A DNA stretch of 46,070 nucleotides, taken from positions 75,899 to 121,968 of the forward strand of contig JAABYT010000025.1 of assembly GCA_011775625.1 (NCBI GenBank), written 5' to 3'. The translations under genes and the position numbers were made by a program. Source of the DNA: Gammaproteobacteria bacterium (GTDB taxonomy: Bacteria; Pseudomonadota; Gammaproteobacteria; HK1). The notes beneath the pieces were generated by a model. It saw only the letters and a list, made by a program, of their open reading frames with translations, was not told where the DNA came from and made no database searches. Shown here one piece after another: positions 9,419 through 17,772 of the stretch (the first letter of the stretch is position 1; each line of letters begins with the position of its first letter).

Positions 9419-10081
9419 GGAGAAGCGAACGGGGAGGATCTCCCTGACGTTGAGCTGACCCTTCTCGTTCTTCTCGACCAGCATCAGCTGCTGGGCGTCC
9501 TCGATGCCCGCCGGAATGACCATCTTACCGCCGGGCTTGAGCTGCGAGAGCAACGGCGTCGGGATGAGGTCCGGCGCCGCCGCCACCAGAATCTTGTCAA
9601 ACGGCGAGTGCTCGGGCCAGCCATTGGAGCCGTCGCCGACGCGCAGCTCGACGTTGATGGTGCCCTGGTCGGCGAGGCGCCGCCGTGCGCCTTCGGCGAG
9701 CTCCTCGAGAATTTCCACCGTATAGACGCGCTCGACCAGCTTTGCGAGTATTGCCGCCTGATAACCGAGGCCGGTACCTACGTCGAGAACGCGATCGGTC
9801 GGTTGTAGATCCAGCAGATCGGTCATGAGCGCGACGATAAACGGTTGCGAGATGGTTTTGTCAAAGCCGATGGGAAGCGGGGAATCGGAATATGCGAAGG
9901 CGCGTAGTTCCACCGGGACGAACTCGTGGCGAGGCACCGCATTCATCACCTCCATGACGGTCTCGCTCAAGGACACTATTCCGGTTTCCCCGGAAGCCAG
10001 CTGAGCGTGGCGTGCAATCTGCTCGACCATCTCGCGGCGCAGCTCCGCGTACTGCGACACGATGCCGTCGCCCGTGGTCAT
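9398..10081 (-). CDS. pcm: Protein-L-isoaspartate O-methyltransferase
   Basis: 227 aa. Uses SAM to methylate isoaspartyl residues and so start repair of aged proteins. Family features: the pre-motif region AVPRHEFVP, YSDSPLPIGFDKTISQPF, SAM motif I (VLDVGTGLGYQAAIL), post-I VYTVEI, and LKPGGKMVIPAG. The usual gammaproteobacterial surE-pcm-nlpD context is absent; pcm stands alone, convergent with the PqiA gene and divergent from the MFS gene 68 bp away. Confidence 0.95.
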   Translation of the reverse strand: MTTGDGIVSQYAELRREMVEQIARHAQLASGETGIVSLSETVMEVMNAVPRHEFVPVELRAFAYSDSPLPIGFDKTISQPFIVALMTDLLDLQPTDRVLDVGTGLGYQAAILAKLVERVYTVEILEELAEGARRRLADQGTINVELRVGDGSNGWPEHSPFDKILVAAAPDLIPTPLLSQLKPGGKMVIPAGIEDAQQLMLVEKNEKGQLNVREILPVRFSSLVVSH

Positions 10082-10149
10082 GATGTCTGAGCCTTCACTG
10101 TTCGGGCTTCCGGTCGATTGGGGGATGGAAACGTTTCGGAGTATCGGTC

Positions 10150-11505
10150 ATGGGTGCTGATGCTCCCGTTGACAAGGGCCCGCCTGCCCCTGCAGCAGAT
10201 ACTAACCCGGAGCCAATGGCCGAATCTAGCGGCATGCTGGTGACGGTTCGCTCGGTATTTTCCCTTCTCCTCAGCTACGGTCTTCTGCTTCTCGCCAACG
10301 GCCTGTTCGGCACCCTTCTCGGGGTCCGCAGCAAGATCGAAGGCTTCGACACGCAGGTCGTCGGGCTGATCATGGCCGCCTACTTCCTCGGTCTCCTGCA
10401 GGGCGCGCTGCGCGCGAGCAACGTGGTCGCCGCCGTTGGGCATATCCGCGCGTTCGCCGCATTTGCCTCGGTCATGTCGGTGACGGCTCTGCTGCACGTG
10501 ATTGTGGTCGATCCGATCGTGTGGTGCCTCCTGCGTTTCGCATCGGGCTTCTGTATGGCCGGCATGATCCTGGTCACGGAGAGCTGGCTCAATGCGCGCT
10601 CGACCAACAGGACCCGGGGACAGGTGATGGCACTCTACATGGTCACCAACTACTTCGGGGCCGGCTGTGGTCAGTTTCTGCTGACGGTCGCCGATCCCGC
10701 GCGATTTCATCTCTTCAGCGTCGCTTCGATCGTTTTCTCCCTGGCCCTCGTGCCCGTGCTGCTCACACAGGCCAGCGCTCCAACGCCCCCGCGTCGCGAG
10801 CCGCTCGACTTCCGCGAGCTCTGGCGCACCTCGCCGCTGGGCCTGACCGGCTCGTTCTGCGCCGGGGTCGTCAACGCGAGCTTCTACAGCCTGGCGCCCG
10901 TTTTCACGCTCGGCCTCGGTCTCGGCATCGGTGCGACGTCGACGTTCATGGCATCGGTGATTTTCGGCGGACTGCTGCTGCAATATCCCGTCGGGCACCT
11001 ATCCGACCGCATCGACCGCCGCACGGTGCTCGCCATGGTCGCGGTCGCAACGGCCACCGCCTGTGGCGGAATCGTGCTGGTGGCCGGCTTCAACCCGAGC
11101 TGGATCTACCCGGCCGGGATCCTCTACGGCGGGCTCTCTTTTACCGTCTACTCCCTGTGCGCCGCGCATGCCAACGACTTTGCACCCGCAGACAAGCACG
11201 TGCAGACCGCCAGCGGACTGCTCACCGCGTACGGGCTCGGCGCCTTTCTCGGCCCCATCCTGGCCGGCAACGCCATGGCGCGCCTCGGCCCGCAGGGGCT
11301 TTTTCTGATGAGCGCGCTGGTCTCGCTATTCCTCGGAGGTTTCGCTCTCTACCGCATGCTTCGCCGCGTTGCTCCCGACAAGGAAGAGCAGTCACAGATC
11401 ATCCCCTCGCCGGGTGGCCAGTTCACCTCCGGCGAGATCTACGCGAGCATACGCGACGACATGGACAAGGACCTGGCGACGACGGATGGCGCGCGTCGTC
11501 GTTGA
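10150..11505 (+). CDS. MFS transporter, YcaD-like
   Basis: 451 aa with twelve predicted membrane helices. The loop 2-3 region is atypical (ASNVVAAVGHIRAFAAF). ESWLNARSTNRTRGQVMALYMVTNYFGAGCGQFLL is the hallmark of the YcaD-like branch, and YPVGHLSDRIDRRTVL is the MFS motif in the second half. The first 25 or so residues are Pro/Ala-rich and cytoplasmic; starts at 10216 or 10234 are possible alternatives. The substrate is unknown. A soluble tail of about 50 residues follows the last helix. Confidence 0.88.
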   Translation: MGADAPVDKGPPAPAADTNPEPMAESSGMLVTVRSVFSLLLSYGLLLLANGLFGTLLGVRSKIEGFDTQVVGLIMAAYFLGLLQGALRASNVVAAVGHIRAFAAFASVMSVTALLHVIVVDPIVWCLLRFASGFCMAGMILVTESWLNARSTNRTRGQVMALYMVTNYFGAGCGQFLLTVADPARFHLFSVASIVFSLALVPVLLTQASAPTPPRREPLDFRELWRTSPLGLTGSFCAGVVNASFYSLAPVFTLGLGLGIGATSTFMASVIFGGLLLQYPVGHLSDRIDRRTVLAMVAVATATACGGIVLVAGFNPSWIYPAGILYGGLSFTVYSLCAAHANDFAPADKHVQTASGLLTAYGLGAFLGPILAGNAMARLGPQGLFLMSALVSLFLGGFALYRMLRRVAPDKEEQSQIIPSPGGQFTSGEIYASIRDDMDKDLATTDGARRR

Positions 11506-11551
11506 GCGAGGTGCTCTCGGTAATCTCTTAGCGCCGCTGGTTTCTCACCTA

Positions 11552-12202
11552 TCAGGACTGGGCCGGCAAGTAGTCGTCCGACCACTTGAGCATCACGTTG
11601 AAGCTCACGCTCAGGCGGGGTTGCTTGGAGAGATTGGGGTGCACGAAGTGATTCAGGAAAGCCGGCCAGAGCAGAATCAAGCCGGGCTGCGGCGCTATGG
11701 TGTACTCGGGCTCTACATAGGGATCGCCCTTGATTGCGGTCATGTTTGCGCACGCGCGCGGATCATAGAGCGTGATGCGCCCGGGCCTCAGGTCGCTTCT
11801 TGTCTCGAGCTTCTCGCGATCCTCGGGAACGCGCACGTAATAGGTTCCACTCAGGTAAGCGTGCGGGTGATTGTGATAGTCGTGGTAGTCGCCGAAGCGA
11901 TTGACGTTGGCCCAGGCCTGAAGTGACCAGCGGATGTCGTAGTTCATTCCGAGATGGCGGAAGTAATCGGCGACGGTGATGTTGACGCACTCTCTCAGCC
12001 AGGCCGCGGCGGCGTTTTCCATGGTGAACAGGTTGTCGCTGCGATAATCGGTGGTGAGATTGCGGTGCCGCTCGTCGAGATCTTCGATGAGGCGTTCCAG
12101 CTCCGCGTTGGCGGAATCGGCGTCGGGTAGCACGCGTTTGAGAAGTATCGTGGGCCAGAGATTGACGAAGCCATCGCCTGTTTCGTGAACGTGTTTCATC
12201 AT
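11552..12202 (-). CDS. Putative 2OG-Fe(II) oxygenase (TIGR02466-like)
   Basis: 216 aa. The jelly-roll core is visible: LQAWANVNRFGDYHDYHNHPHAYLSGTYYV supplies the first metal histidines and LWPAFLNHFVHPN supplies the distal His, followed by the Arg of PRLSVSFNV that would bind 2-oxoglutarate. This matches the short standalone oxygenases common in marine proteobacteria and phages; the substrate is unknown. It starts near a start-proximal Met pair (MMKHV), and a downstream Met is possible. Divergent from the small lipoprotein gene. Confidence 0.85.
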   Translation of the reverse strand: MMKHVHETGDGFVNLWPTILLKRVLPDADSANAELERLIEDLDERHRNLTTDYRSDNLFTMENAAAAWLRECVNITVADYFRHLGMNYDIRWSLQAWANVNRFGDYHDYHNHPHAYLSGTYYVRVPEDREKLETRSDLRPGRITLYDPRACANMTAIKGDPYVEPEYTIAPQPGLILLWPAFLNHFVHPNLSKQPRLSVSFNVMLKWSDDYLPAQS

Positions 12203-12316
12203 GTTTGCCGATGGAAAATCCCGGACTCCTATTCTACACCGTCACCACGGGCCGTTGACGCCCGGGTCGCGCTCGTTGTAAGAGTGTCCCGGTCCGTTCG
12301 TCAGAGGAACCGAGCC

Positions 12317-12703
12317 ATGAACGATGGCGTCAATAGTTTGTGTGCACAGCGAAGGAACGTTGCTCTGGCGTTCCTTGCGATCTGTGTGATGACGATCGGT
12401 GGGTGCACCTCACCGGCACGATTCACGCCGGCCACCGGCTCAGAGAATCTCCCCCCCTATGAGGGTGAGGTGAGGGTTTTGGAGAACCTGCCATCCTCCG
12501 ATCAGTTCACGCGCGTTGGTGTGGTCATCGTCGAAGGCGTGCAGCTCACCAGGGAATCCGACATGGTCGCGGCGATCAAGAGGGAAGCGGCGAGACGCGG
12601 CGCCGACGCAGTGGTCATGCAAGGGCCGATCAAGTCCATGAAGGACGCAAGTGGGGGGGTTCAGCGCACCCTCGCGGCCTGGGCAATCCGGCTCAACAGG
12701 TAG
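12317..12703 (+). CDS. Small predicted lipoprotein of unknown function
   Basis: 128 aa. The ATG at 12317 has an AGAGGA Shine-Dalgarno. The N terminus is a lipoprotein signal: basic QRRN, hydrophobic VALAFLAICVMTI, then GGC, with Cys30 as the likely lipidated residue. The mature part has VRVLENLPSSDQFTRVGVVIVEG and REAARRGADAVVMQGP. That alpha/beta pattern resembles small DUF-type envelope lipoproteins, but I cannot name the family. The residue after Cys is Thr, not Asp, so outer-membrane sorting is expected if Lol rules hold. Confidence 0.7.
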   Translation: MNDGVNSLCAQRRNVALAFLAICVMTIGGCTSPARFTPATGSENLPPYEGEVRVLENLPSSDQFTRVGVVIVEGVQLTRESDMVAAIKREAARRGADAVVMQGPIKSMKDASGGVQRTLAAWAIRLNR

Positions 12704-12720
12704 CCGGCGCGGCGCGAGGA

Positions 12721-13266
12721 TCACGGCTTCGGCTTACAGGCTTTGTTTATGGCGTTGTGAGCCGCAGTGAAGCCGCTCAGCGAATAGGTGTCACGGGTCT
12801 CGGTGCCGCGATTCGAGACGCCTTCCATGATCATTGTCCGTCCGGCGCGCATGGCCTTGACCATGCTTGAATCGTCCTTTACGTCGTAGCTCCAGGCCGT
12901 GCTGCCTTCCGTGTAGAGGGTGTAAGCCTTGCCATCGATGGTGACCCGAACCTCGCTCGCCTCCTTGAACGTGTAGCCCGTCTCGAAGCTGACCTTGTTC
13001 ATCTCGCCGTCGCCGGGACGGTGGGTCACGAACGCGAATATTTCACCGCGTTTCTTGTAGTTGCCCTCGGCCTTCTCCGGCTGACTCCACATCATGCAGA
13101 CGGTCTTGTCGTCCTCCTTGAAGGTCATGGCGCTCCAGAGCTTGAACGTCCCGAGGGGCTTATCCGCCGCTGCCGGCGTCGCCGACACGAGACAGCCCAA
13201 GGCGAGGGCTAAAACCAGTCCGCGAGTCGAGCCGCGACTGGCGGAAGCTGCGCCGCGCGTGTTCAT
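12721..13266 (-). CDS. IalB-like (invasion-associated locus B family) secreted protein
   Basis: 181 aa. A Sec signal peptide is clear (hydrophobic GLVLALALGCLVSA, cleavage near ATPAAA-D). The mature domain follows the IalB pattern: FKLWSAMTF, CMMWSQPEKAEGNYKKRG, VTHRPGDG, VSFETGY, then MEGVSNRGTETRDTYSLSGF and AHNAINKAC at the end. The two cysteines could pair in the periplasm. The family is best known in Alphaproteobacteria; it is named for Bartonella invasion but most members are in free-living bacteria, so no virulence role follows. Confidence 0.75.
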   Translation of the reverse strand: MNTRGAASASRGSTRGLVLALALGCLVSATPAAADKPLGTFKLWSAMTFKEDDKTVCMMWSQPEKAEGNYKKRGEIFAFVTHRPGDGEMNKVSFETGYTFKEASEVRVTIDGKAYTLYTEGSTAWSYDVKDDSSMVKAMRAGRTMIMEGVSNRGTETRDTYSLSGFTAAHNAINKACKPKP

Positions 13267-13479
13267 GGTGTCACCGGTGGCAGGCCGAGGATCGTGGAAC
13301 TCGAGGAGCGAAGATTACCAGAAACCGGCAGCCTGTGGGGATGCCGGTTGCCCGAAAGCCGCGCCGGTCGCTCTCAGGCCATACCGGTCAAGCCGGGGTG
13401 CACGTTGCTGGTGTATGATTCGGCATCGCCTTGGCTGCGGGCCACGCGAGCCGAGAAGCGGCGAATTGGAGGATTGGTC

Positions 13480-14268
13480 GTGCGAGTGCTGGCCAACAAT
13501 CTTCACGTCAACTGTCAGCTCTCGGGTCCCGAGGGAGCACCGCTCGTGGTGCTCAGCCACGCCCTCGGATCGAGCGGCATCATGTGGCAGCAGCAGATGC
13601 CGGCGCTCGTGGAACGCTATTGCGTGCTGCGCTACGACAGTCGCGGCCATGGAGGGACCGACGCGCCGGCCGGGCCCTATACCCTCGATGCGCTCGGAGA
13701 CGACGTGGTGGCGATGCTCGATGCGCTCGACATCGAGCGCGTGCACTGGGTGGGTTTGTCCATGGGCGGCATGGTCGGACAGAATATGGCCCTGCGTCAT
13801 CCGCAGCGCCTGGTGTCGCTGGCGCTCTGCGACACCACGAGCAGGGTTCCCGAGGAAGCCAGGGCCACATGGGATGCGCGCATCGCCGTCGCCGAGAAAA
13901 ACGGCATGGAGCCGCTCTGCGAGGAAACCATGGAGCGCTGGTTCACGCCCTCGTTTCTCGCTGAAGGCGGACCGGAGCTGGAAGTCATCCGCGAGCAGTT
14001 TGTGCAAACACCCACATCGGGCTACGTCGGCTGTTGTCAGGCAATCCGTGCGCTCGATTACACCGACCGGCTTTCCGTCATCGATCTTCCCACGCAGGTG
14101 ATCGTCGGAGCTGAGGATCCATCTGCACCGCTGCAAGCGTCGCGCGTAATTCAGGAGAGGATTCCCGGGGCCTCGCTCACCGTGATCGACGACGGCTCGC
14201 ACCTGTGCAATGTCGAGCAGCCGGCTGCATTCAATCGTGCGCTGCTCGGATTTCTCGACAGGCTCTGA
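13480..14268 (+). CDS. Alpha/beta hydrolase, 3-oxoadipate enol-lactonase (PcaD)-like
   Basis: 262 aa from the GTG at 13480, chosen because GGAGG ends seven bases upstream and the length matches PcaD (about 260). Residues near 30-40 hold the oxyanion strand (LSHALGSSGIMWQQQMPAL). The nucleophile elbow is GLSMGGMVGQNMAL, the acid lies in VGAEDPSAPL and the His in DDGSHLCNVEQP. PcaD opens 3-oxoadipate enol-lactone in the beta-ketoadipate pathway. No other pca gene is near, so the actual substrate may differ. Frames extending further upstream lack conserved sequence. Confidence 0.85.
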   Translation: MRVLANNLHVNCQLSGPEGAPLVVLSHALGSSGIMWQQQMPALVERYCVLRYDSRGHGGTDAPAGPYTLDALGDDVVAMLDALDIERVHWVGLSMGGMVGQNMALRHPQRLVSLALCDTTSRVPEEARATWDARIAVAEKNGMEPLCEETMERWFTPSFLAEGGPELEVIREQFVQTPTSGYVGCCQAIRALDYTDRLSVIDLPTQVIVGAEDPSAPLQASRVIQERIPGASLTVIDDGSHLCNVEQPAAFNRALLGFLDRL

Positions 14269-14298
14269 CTTGGCGCCGCATCGTTACGGCCGATAGAC

Positions 14299-14730
14299 AT
14301 GCCTGGTAAAACCCCGCGGCCGCAGGATACCGCACCGCTCGAGCCATCCGAGTTCGGCATCGCATTTCAGATCGCGCTCGACGCGGGTCAGAATCCCTCC
14401 GGTAAAACTTCCTCCACGCCCTGGGAACGTGCCCGGTTCGCGCTCGAGCACCATTTCGCCGGCGAGACGCAGAAGTTCGAAAGCGCAGACACGCGATTCC
14501 GGGCGGTGATGGACCTGTATCGCAGGAACGGGCTTGCCGACTGGATTCGGGGCGGCGACCAGGCGTCACAGCGAATCGAGATTCACCCGGCGGTGCTCGA
14601 TGTGGCCAGCCGTATGCGGCTCGCCAGAAACGGCAGGTTTCCGCTTCGCAAGTTTCTCGAGCAGGTGTCGGTGACGGCGCGGGAAAACTACTCGGACCTC
14701 GAGGAATGGCCCATGGAGGATGCCGACTGA
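14299..14730 (+). CDS. Hypothetical protein, unrecognised
   Basis: 143 aa, 30 bp after the lactonase-like gene. I do not recognise a family. The sequence has a Pro/Thr-rich start, then a helical, charged body (WERARFALEHHFAGETQKFESADTRFRAVMDLY) and an acidic C terminus. No signal peptide, membrane helix or cysteine motif is seen. Codon pattern and G+C at third positions look like neighbouring real genes, and it fills the space exactly up to hslO (convergent, 6 bp apart). Confidence 0.65.
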   Translation: MPGKTPRPQDTAPLEPSEFGIAFQIALDAGQNPSGKTSSTPWERARFALEHHFAGETQKFESADTRFRAVMDLYRRNGLADWIRGGDQASQRIEIHPAVLDVASRMRLARNGRFPLRKFLEQVSVTARENYSDLEEWPMEDAD

Positions 14731-14736
14731 GTGCAG

Positions 14737-15639
14737 TCAGTGCCGCGTCGATCGCAGATCGTGGGGGTCTTCACTGAAGAGTTGGGCGACGTCGATGGCG
14801 TCGAATTTGAACACTGCGTTACAGAACTCGCAGCCCACGCTGACCCGCTGCTGCTCCTCGATCAAGGATTCCAGGTCTTCACGCCCGAGGACGCGCAGCA
14901 TCTCCGCCACCTTTTCCCGTGAGCAGCTGCACAGGAAACGCCAGCTCTCGCCAGGGTAGAGGCGCACCGCGCGGCCGCCGTTGATGCGTGCGAGCAGCTC
15001 CACCACGCCCAGCTCCAGCAGCTCTGCCGGCTCCAGGGCGTTGGCGTGCTCCACGGTTTGTTGCCACGCATTCACCAGGGCGTCGGCGTCCACGTCGCGG
15101 GAAAAATCCCGGCGCTCGTCGGGCACCCACTGCAGCAGCAGCCCGGCCAGGCGCTCCTCCTCGACCGCCAGCCACAAGCGCGTCGGCAGCTGCTCCGAAT
15201 GAGCGAAATAGCCGCGCAGTGACTGCGACAAGCTGTCGCCCTCGAGCGCCACGACGCCCTGATAGCGTTCGCGGCCGGCGCCGGGGTCGATGGTGATGGC
15301 CAGGCGGCCGTTGCCGAGGAGCTCTGGCAGCAGCGTGCCCTCGAGCTTTTCCTTCCAGCGCGCGAGGCCCCTGACCGTGCCGCTCGCGGTGGCCTCCGCG
15401 ATGAGCAGACGCAGACCGCCATCGCCGCTTGCCTGAATGGTCAGCGCGCCGTCGAACTTGATGGTTGCCGACAGCAGTGCAGCGGCCGATACCGCCTCGC
15501 CGAGGAGTCGAAGCACCACCGGAGGATAGTCGTGGCGGGCCGCGAGCTCACGCCACGATTCGTCCAGATAGACGAGCTGACCGCGTACGTTGGAGCCTTC
15601 GACCACGAAGCGGTAAAGACTGTCGGCGCAGGGACCCAT
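14737..15639 (-). CDS. hslO: Redox-regulated chaperone Hsp33
   Basis: 300 aa from the ATG at 15639, which has GGAG nine bases upstream; an upstream in-frame ATG at 15729 would overlap the preceding gene. Hsp33 holds unfolding proteins when oxidised. The four zinc cysteines are present as FLCSCS and VGCEFC near the C terminus, the C-x-C ... C-x-x-C switch. The N-terminal domain has VRGQLVYLDESW and LLGEAVSAAALLSATIKFDG. Convergent with the unknown ORF; 46 bp after the methyltransferase-like gene. Confidence 0.96.
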   Translation of the reverse strand: MGPCADSLYRFVVEGSNVRGQLVYLDESWRELAARHDYPPVVLRLLGEAVSAAALLSATIKFDGALTIQASGDGGLRLLIAEATASGTVRGLARWKEKLEGTLLPELLGNGRLAITIDPGAGRERYQGVVALEGDSLSQSLRGYFAHSEQLPTRLWLAVEEERLAGLLLQWVPDERRDFSRDVDADALVNAWQQTVEHANALEPAELLELGVVELLARINGGRAVRLYPGESWRFLCSCSREKVAEMLRVLGREDLESLIEEQQRVSVGCEFCNAVFKFDAIDVAQLFSEDPHDLRSTRH

Positions 15640-15685
15640 GTGAAAATCTCCAAGCGCGGCTCGGCGCCACGCCCGTGACGACACT

Positions 15686-16312
15686 TTACGCGAAGCTGAA
15701 GAGAAACTCCTGCATTCTCTCTCCGACAAGAAAAGAATGCAGCAGACGAAAGCCCGGCATCATTTTCTGCAGCGCGGTCGGCGACAGCCGCGGATTGGGC
15801 ATGTCCCGAACACCGGCAGGCCTTCGATAGCGCAGATGTCCGCTGCGATCCATGCAGATCCGAGCCGGCACGCTCGCAATCGTGCCATCGGTGGGAAGCG
15901 TGAGAAACAGCAATGTGCCGGCGTGGCAGCAGCGCGCCACGCGCGCCATAACAAGCTCGACGGCTTTGAAATCCATGTAGGTGAATAAATCCCAGGCGAG
16001 CACCAGATCGAAGCGCGCCGAGCCCTCGAAGGCGAGCGCATTGGCGACGGCCATCTCCTGGTCTTCGCTGTCCGTGCTCTCGAGCTTCTCGCGCGGCGCG
16101 ATGAGGTATCGGAACAGGTCCTCGACATAGATACGGCATGCCGCGTCGGCAAAGAACGCGACGTTGGCTTCAGCCGGCGCGCCCAGGTCCAGAATCTGGC
16201 ACCTGGCGGATTGCGCAAAGCGCCGAGCGAGCATGGCAACGCTCGGCGAGTTGAACTCCAGCTCCGCAGGGAACGCGTCCGCTACGACCTCGTTGCCGTA
16301 GGCCAGGGCCAT
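15686..16312 (-). CDS. Methyltransferase-like protein with degenerate SAM motif
   Basis: 208 aa. The layout resembles a class I SAM methyltransferase: a leading helix, ILDLGAPAEANVAFFAD in the motif I position, FDLVLAWDLFTYMD like motif IV, then VARCCHAGTLLFLTLP like the post-motif strand. Motif I lacks the GxGxG glycines (GAPAEAN), so SAM binding may be lost or altered. A SPTALQKMMPGFRLLHSF stretch ends like the substrate region of UbiE-type enzymes. It lies 14 bp after the bactofilin gene, so co-expression is likely. Function unknown. Confidence 0.6.
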   Translation of the reverse strand: MALAYGNEVVADAFPAELEFNSPSVAMLARRFAQSARCQILDLGAPAEANVAFFADAACRIYVEDLFRYLIAPREKLESTDSEDQEMAVANALAFEGSARFDLVLAWDLFTYMDFKAVELVMARVARCCHAGTLLFLTLPTDGTIASVPARICMDRSGHLRYRRPAGVRDMPNPRLSPTALQKMMPGFRLLHSFLVGERMQEFLFSFA

Positions 16313-16326
16313 GGACGGCGAGACGA

Positions 16327-16848
16327 CTACTGGCCGGGGGCGTTGCCGAGCACGCCGCCCGACGAAGAATCGCCGCTGCCCGACGACGCGGATTTGATGT
16401 CGGCGATCTTTTCGCTCCTCCCGGGACCGGCACGCGAGGCCGTGCCCGGCTCGACGTCCATGTCGATGGAACCCTTGAATTTGCAGCCGTCCTCCAGCGT
16501 CACCCGCGGCGCGACGATGTTCCCGCGCACGTTGCCGGCGGCACGGATGACGACTTGCTCGTCGCTCCTGAGATCGCCTTCCACATTGCCCTCGACGTAA
16601 ATGGCGCGTGCATTCACGGTCGCGTTCACCGTGCCCTCCTTGCCGACCGTCAGCACGTTTTCCTTCAGGCTGATGTTGCCTTCCACGCGGCCTTCGATGA
16701 CGAGATCCTCGCGACCGGTCACGTCGCCGTTGACGTGTATGGACGAGCCGATGGTGGCTGCTGCGCGGCCGCGGGTCGTTGGCGGGCCGCTCGGCTCGCT
16801 GCCGTGAATCGTCGGCTCGGCTCGGCTTTCGTCGGGCTTTTTAAACAT
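16327..16848 (-). CDS. Bactofilin (polymer-forming cytoskeletal protein)
   Basis: 173 aa. The central beta-helix domain (about 32-130) shows the bactofilin pattern of repeated short strands: IHVNGDVTGREDLVIEGRVEGNI, VTVGKEGTVNATVNARAIYVEGNVEGDL, then NIVAPRVTLEDGCKFKGSIDM. Flanking tails are disordered and Ser/Gly/Pro-rich. Bactofilins polymerise without nucleotide at the membrane and position cell-wall enzymes. No LytM peptidase gene, its frequent neighbour, is adjacent; a methyltransferase-like gene follows instead. ATG preceded by GGAGGAAG. Confidence 0.92.
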   Translation of the reverse strand: MFKKPDESRAEPTIHGSEPSGPPTTRGRAAATIGSSIHVNGDVTGREDLVIEGRVEGNISLKENVLTVGKEGTVNATVNARAIYVEGNVEGDLRSDEQVVIRAAGNVRGNIVAPRVTLEDGCKFKGSIDMDVEPGTASRAGPGRSEKIADIKSASSGSGDSSSGGVLGNAPGQ

Positions 16849-16961
16849 TTTGCTTCCTCCAGGTGGGCGGCGGTTGGCCGTGATTCGCCCCGCGACCTTT
16901 CTCCGGCCGCGGCCGCCGGCGGTCCGGCATCCGGGCGACAGGCCCTGCGGCCGGTGCGCCG

Positions 16962-16990
16962 TTGACGGGCTTTTGCCGGGCCATTATACG
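16962..16990 (+). promoter_or_regulatory. Sigma70 promoter for the glutaredoxin-ATL-HAD operon
   Basis: TTGACG (16962-16967), 17-nt spacer, TATACG (16985-16990): five of six and four of six consensus bases with ideal spacing. It points to the gene at 17063/17105. The expected leader is about 65-110 nt. The 256-bp region between the bactofilin and this operon holds this promoter and no gene I can support. Confidence 0.6.
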
Positions 16991-17104
16991 CGCCTCGACG
17001 GAGCATCGAGGCCGAAATCCCGCCGCTCGCCGCGATTCCGCGCCGGTCGCGTGGCGGGGATAATGGCGCACGAGCCCGTGTCGCAAAGCCCGGAGGCCGA
17101 GAAC

Positions 17105-17344
17105 GTGCAGCTCAAACTCTTCGTTCGCAGGGATTGCCACCTGTGCGCCGAGATGCACCGCGAGCTACTCGCCTGTGCCGGGCGGCAGACGTTCGAGGTC
17201 GAGTTGGTGGACATCGATGCCGATGCCGCGCTGGTCGCCCGGTATGGGCACAAGGTGCCGGTGCTTGTGGGCGACGGCGAGGAGATCTGTCATTATTTTT
17301 TGGATGAGCACGCCCTTTCCGATTTCCTGACCCGCGCATCATGA
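17105..17344 (+). CDS. Glutaredoxin-like (DUF836-type) thiol-disulfide protein
   Basis: 79 aa from the GTG at 17105, which has GGAGG eight bases upstream; an ATG at 17063 in frame would add 14 residues and cannot be excluded. The thioredoxin-fold active site is CHLC at residues 11-14, followed by the cis-Pro motif KVPVLV. The C terminus is short. Such proteins are small cytosolic redox partners with mostly unknown targets. Overlaps the next gene by 4 bp (ATGA). Confidence 0.88.
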   Translation: MQLKLFVRRDCHLCAEMHRELLACAGRQTFEVELVDIDADAALVARYGHKVPVLVGDGEEICHYFLDEHALSDFLTRAS

Positions 17345-17772
17345 GCGCCGAAGAGGAAACGAGCTTTCGCGGGGCAAGCGTCTACGAGCGCATCTACGCG
17401 ATTACCCGCCGGATCCCGCCGGGCCGCCTGGCGAGCTACGCTCAGATTGCTGCCATCGAGGGTCACTGCACGCCGCGCATGGTGGGTTATGCCATGGCTG
17501 CCGTCGGCGCGCGGCCGGTGCCCTGGCAGCGCGTCATCAACAGCCGGGGAACCATCAGCGAGCGGCGCCACGGTGGCGGCACCGGCCGGCAGCGGCAGCT
17601 GCTGGAGAACGAGGGCGTGGTGTTCGACCGTTACGGGCGGGTGGACTTCGAAGTCTTTGGCTGGTCCGGGCCGGACTGGGGATGGCTCGACGACAACGGT
17701 TTCTTTCCGGCGCCGCCGCCCTCGAACCCACGGCGGAGGCGCCGGATGAGCAGAGAGCTCGATGCGCGATGA
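17341..17772 (+). CDS. Alkyltransferase-like protein (ATL), MGMT family without the catalytic cysteine
   Basis: 143 aa. The DNA-binding half of O6-alkylguanine-DNA alkyltransferase is present: YERIYAITRRIPPGRLASYAQIA, then the recognition helix TPRMVGYAMAA with the flipping Arg46. The active motif PCHRV is replaced by PWQRV (61-65), so Trp62 stands where the acceptor Cys would be. ATL proteins bind O6-alkylguanine and hand the lesion to nucleotide excision repair rather than repair it themselves. The tail is Pro/Arg-rich and variable. ATGA overlaps at both ends make the three-gene operon translationally coupled. Confidence 0.92.
   Translation: MSAEEETSFRGASVYERIYAITRRIPPGRLASYAQIAAIEGHCTPRMVGYAMAAVGARPVPWQRVINSRGTISERRHGGGTGRQRQLLENEGVVFDRYGRVDFEVFGWSGPDWGWLDDNGFFPAPPPSNPRRRRRMSRELDAR

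Noticed and set aside
10078-10998. Long minus-strand frame opposite the MFS gene, His/Glu-rich
   Set aside because: Composition is the antisense of membrane-protein codons; the MFS frame has clear family motifs.
12185-12316. Extended N terminus of the small lipoprotein
   Set aside because: The ATG at 12317 has AGAGGA and gives a clean lipoprotein signal; the extension has neither.
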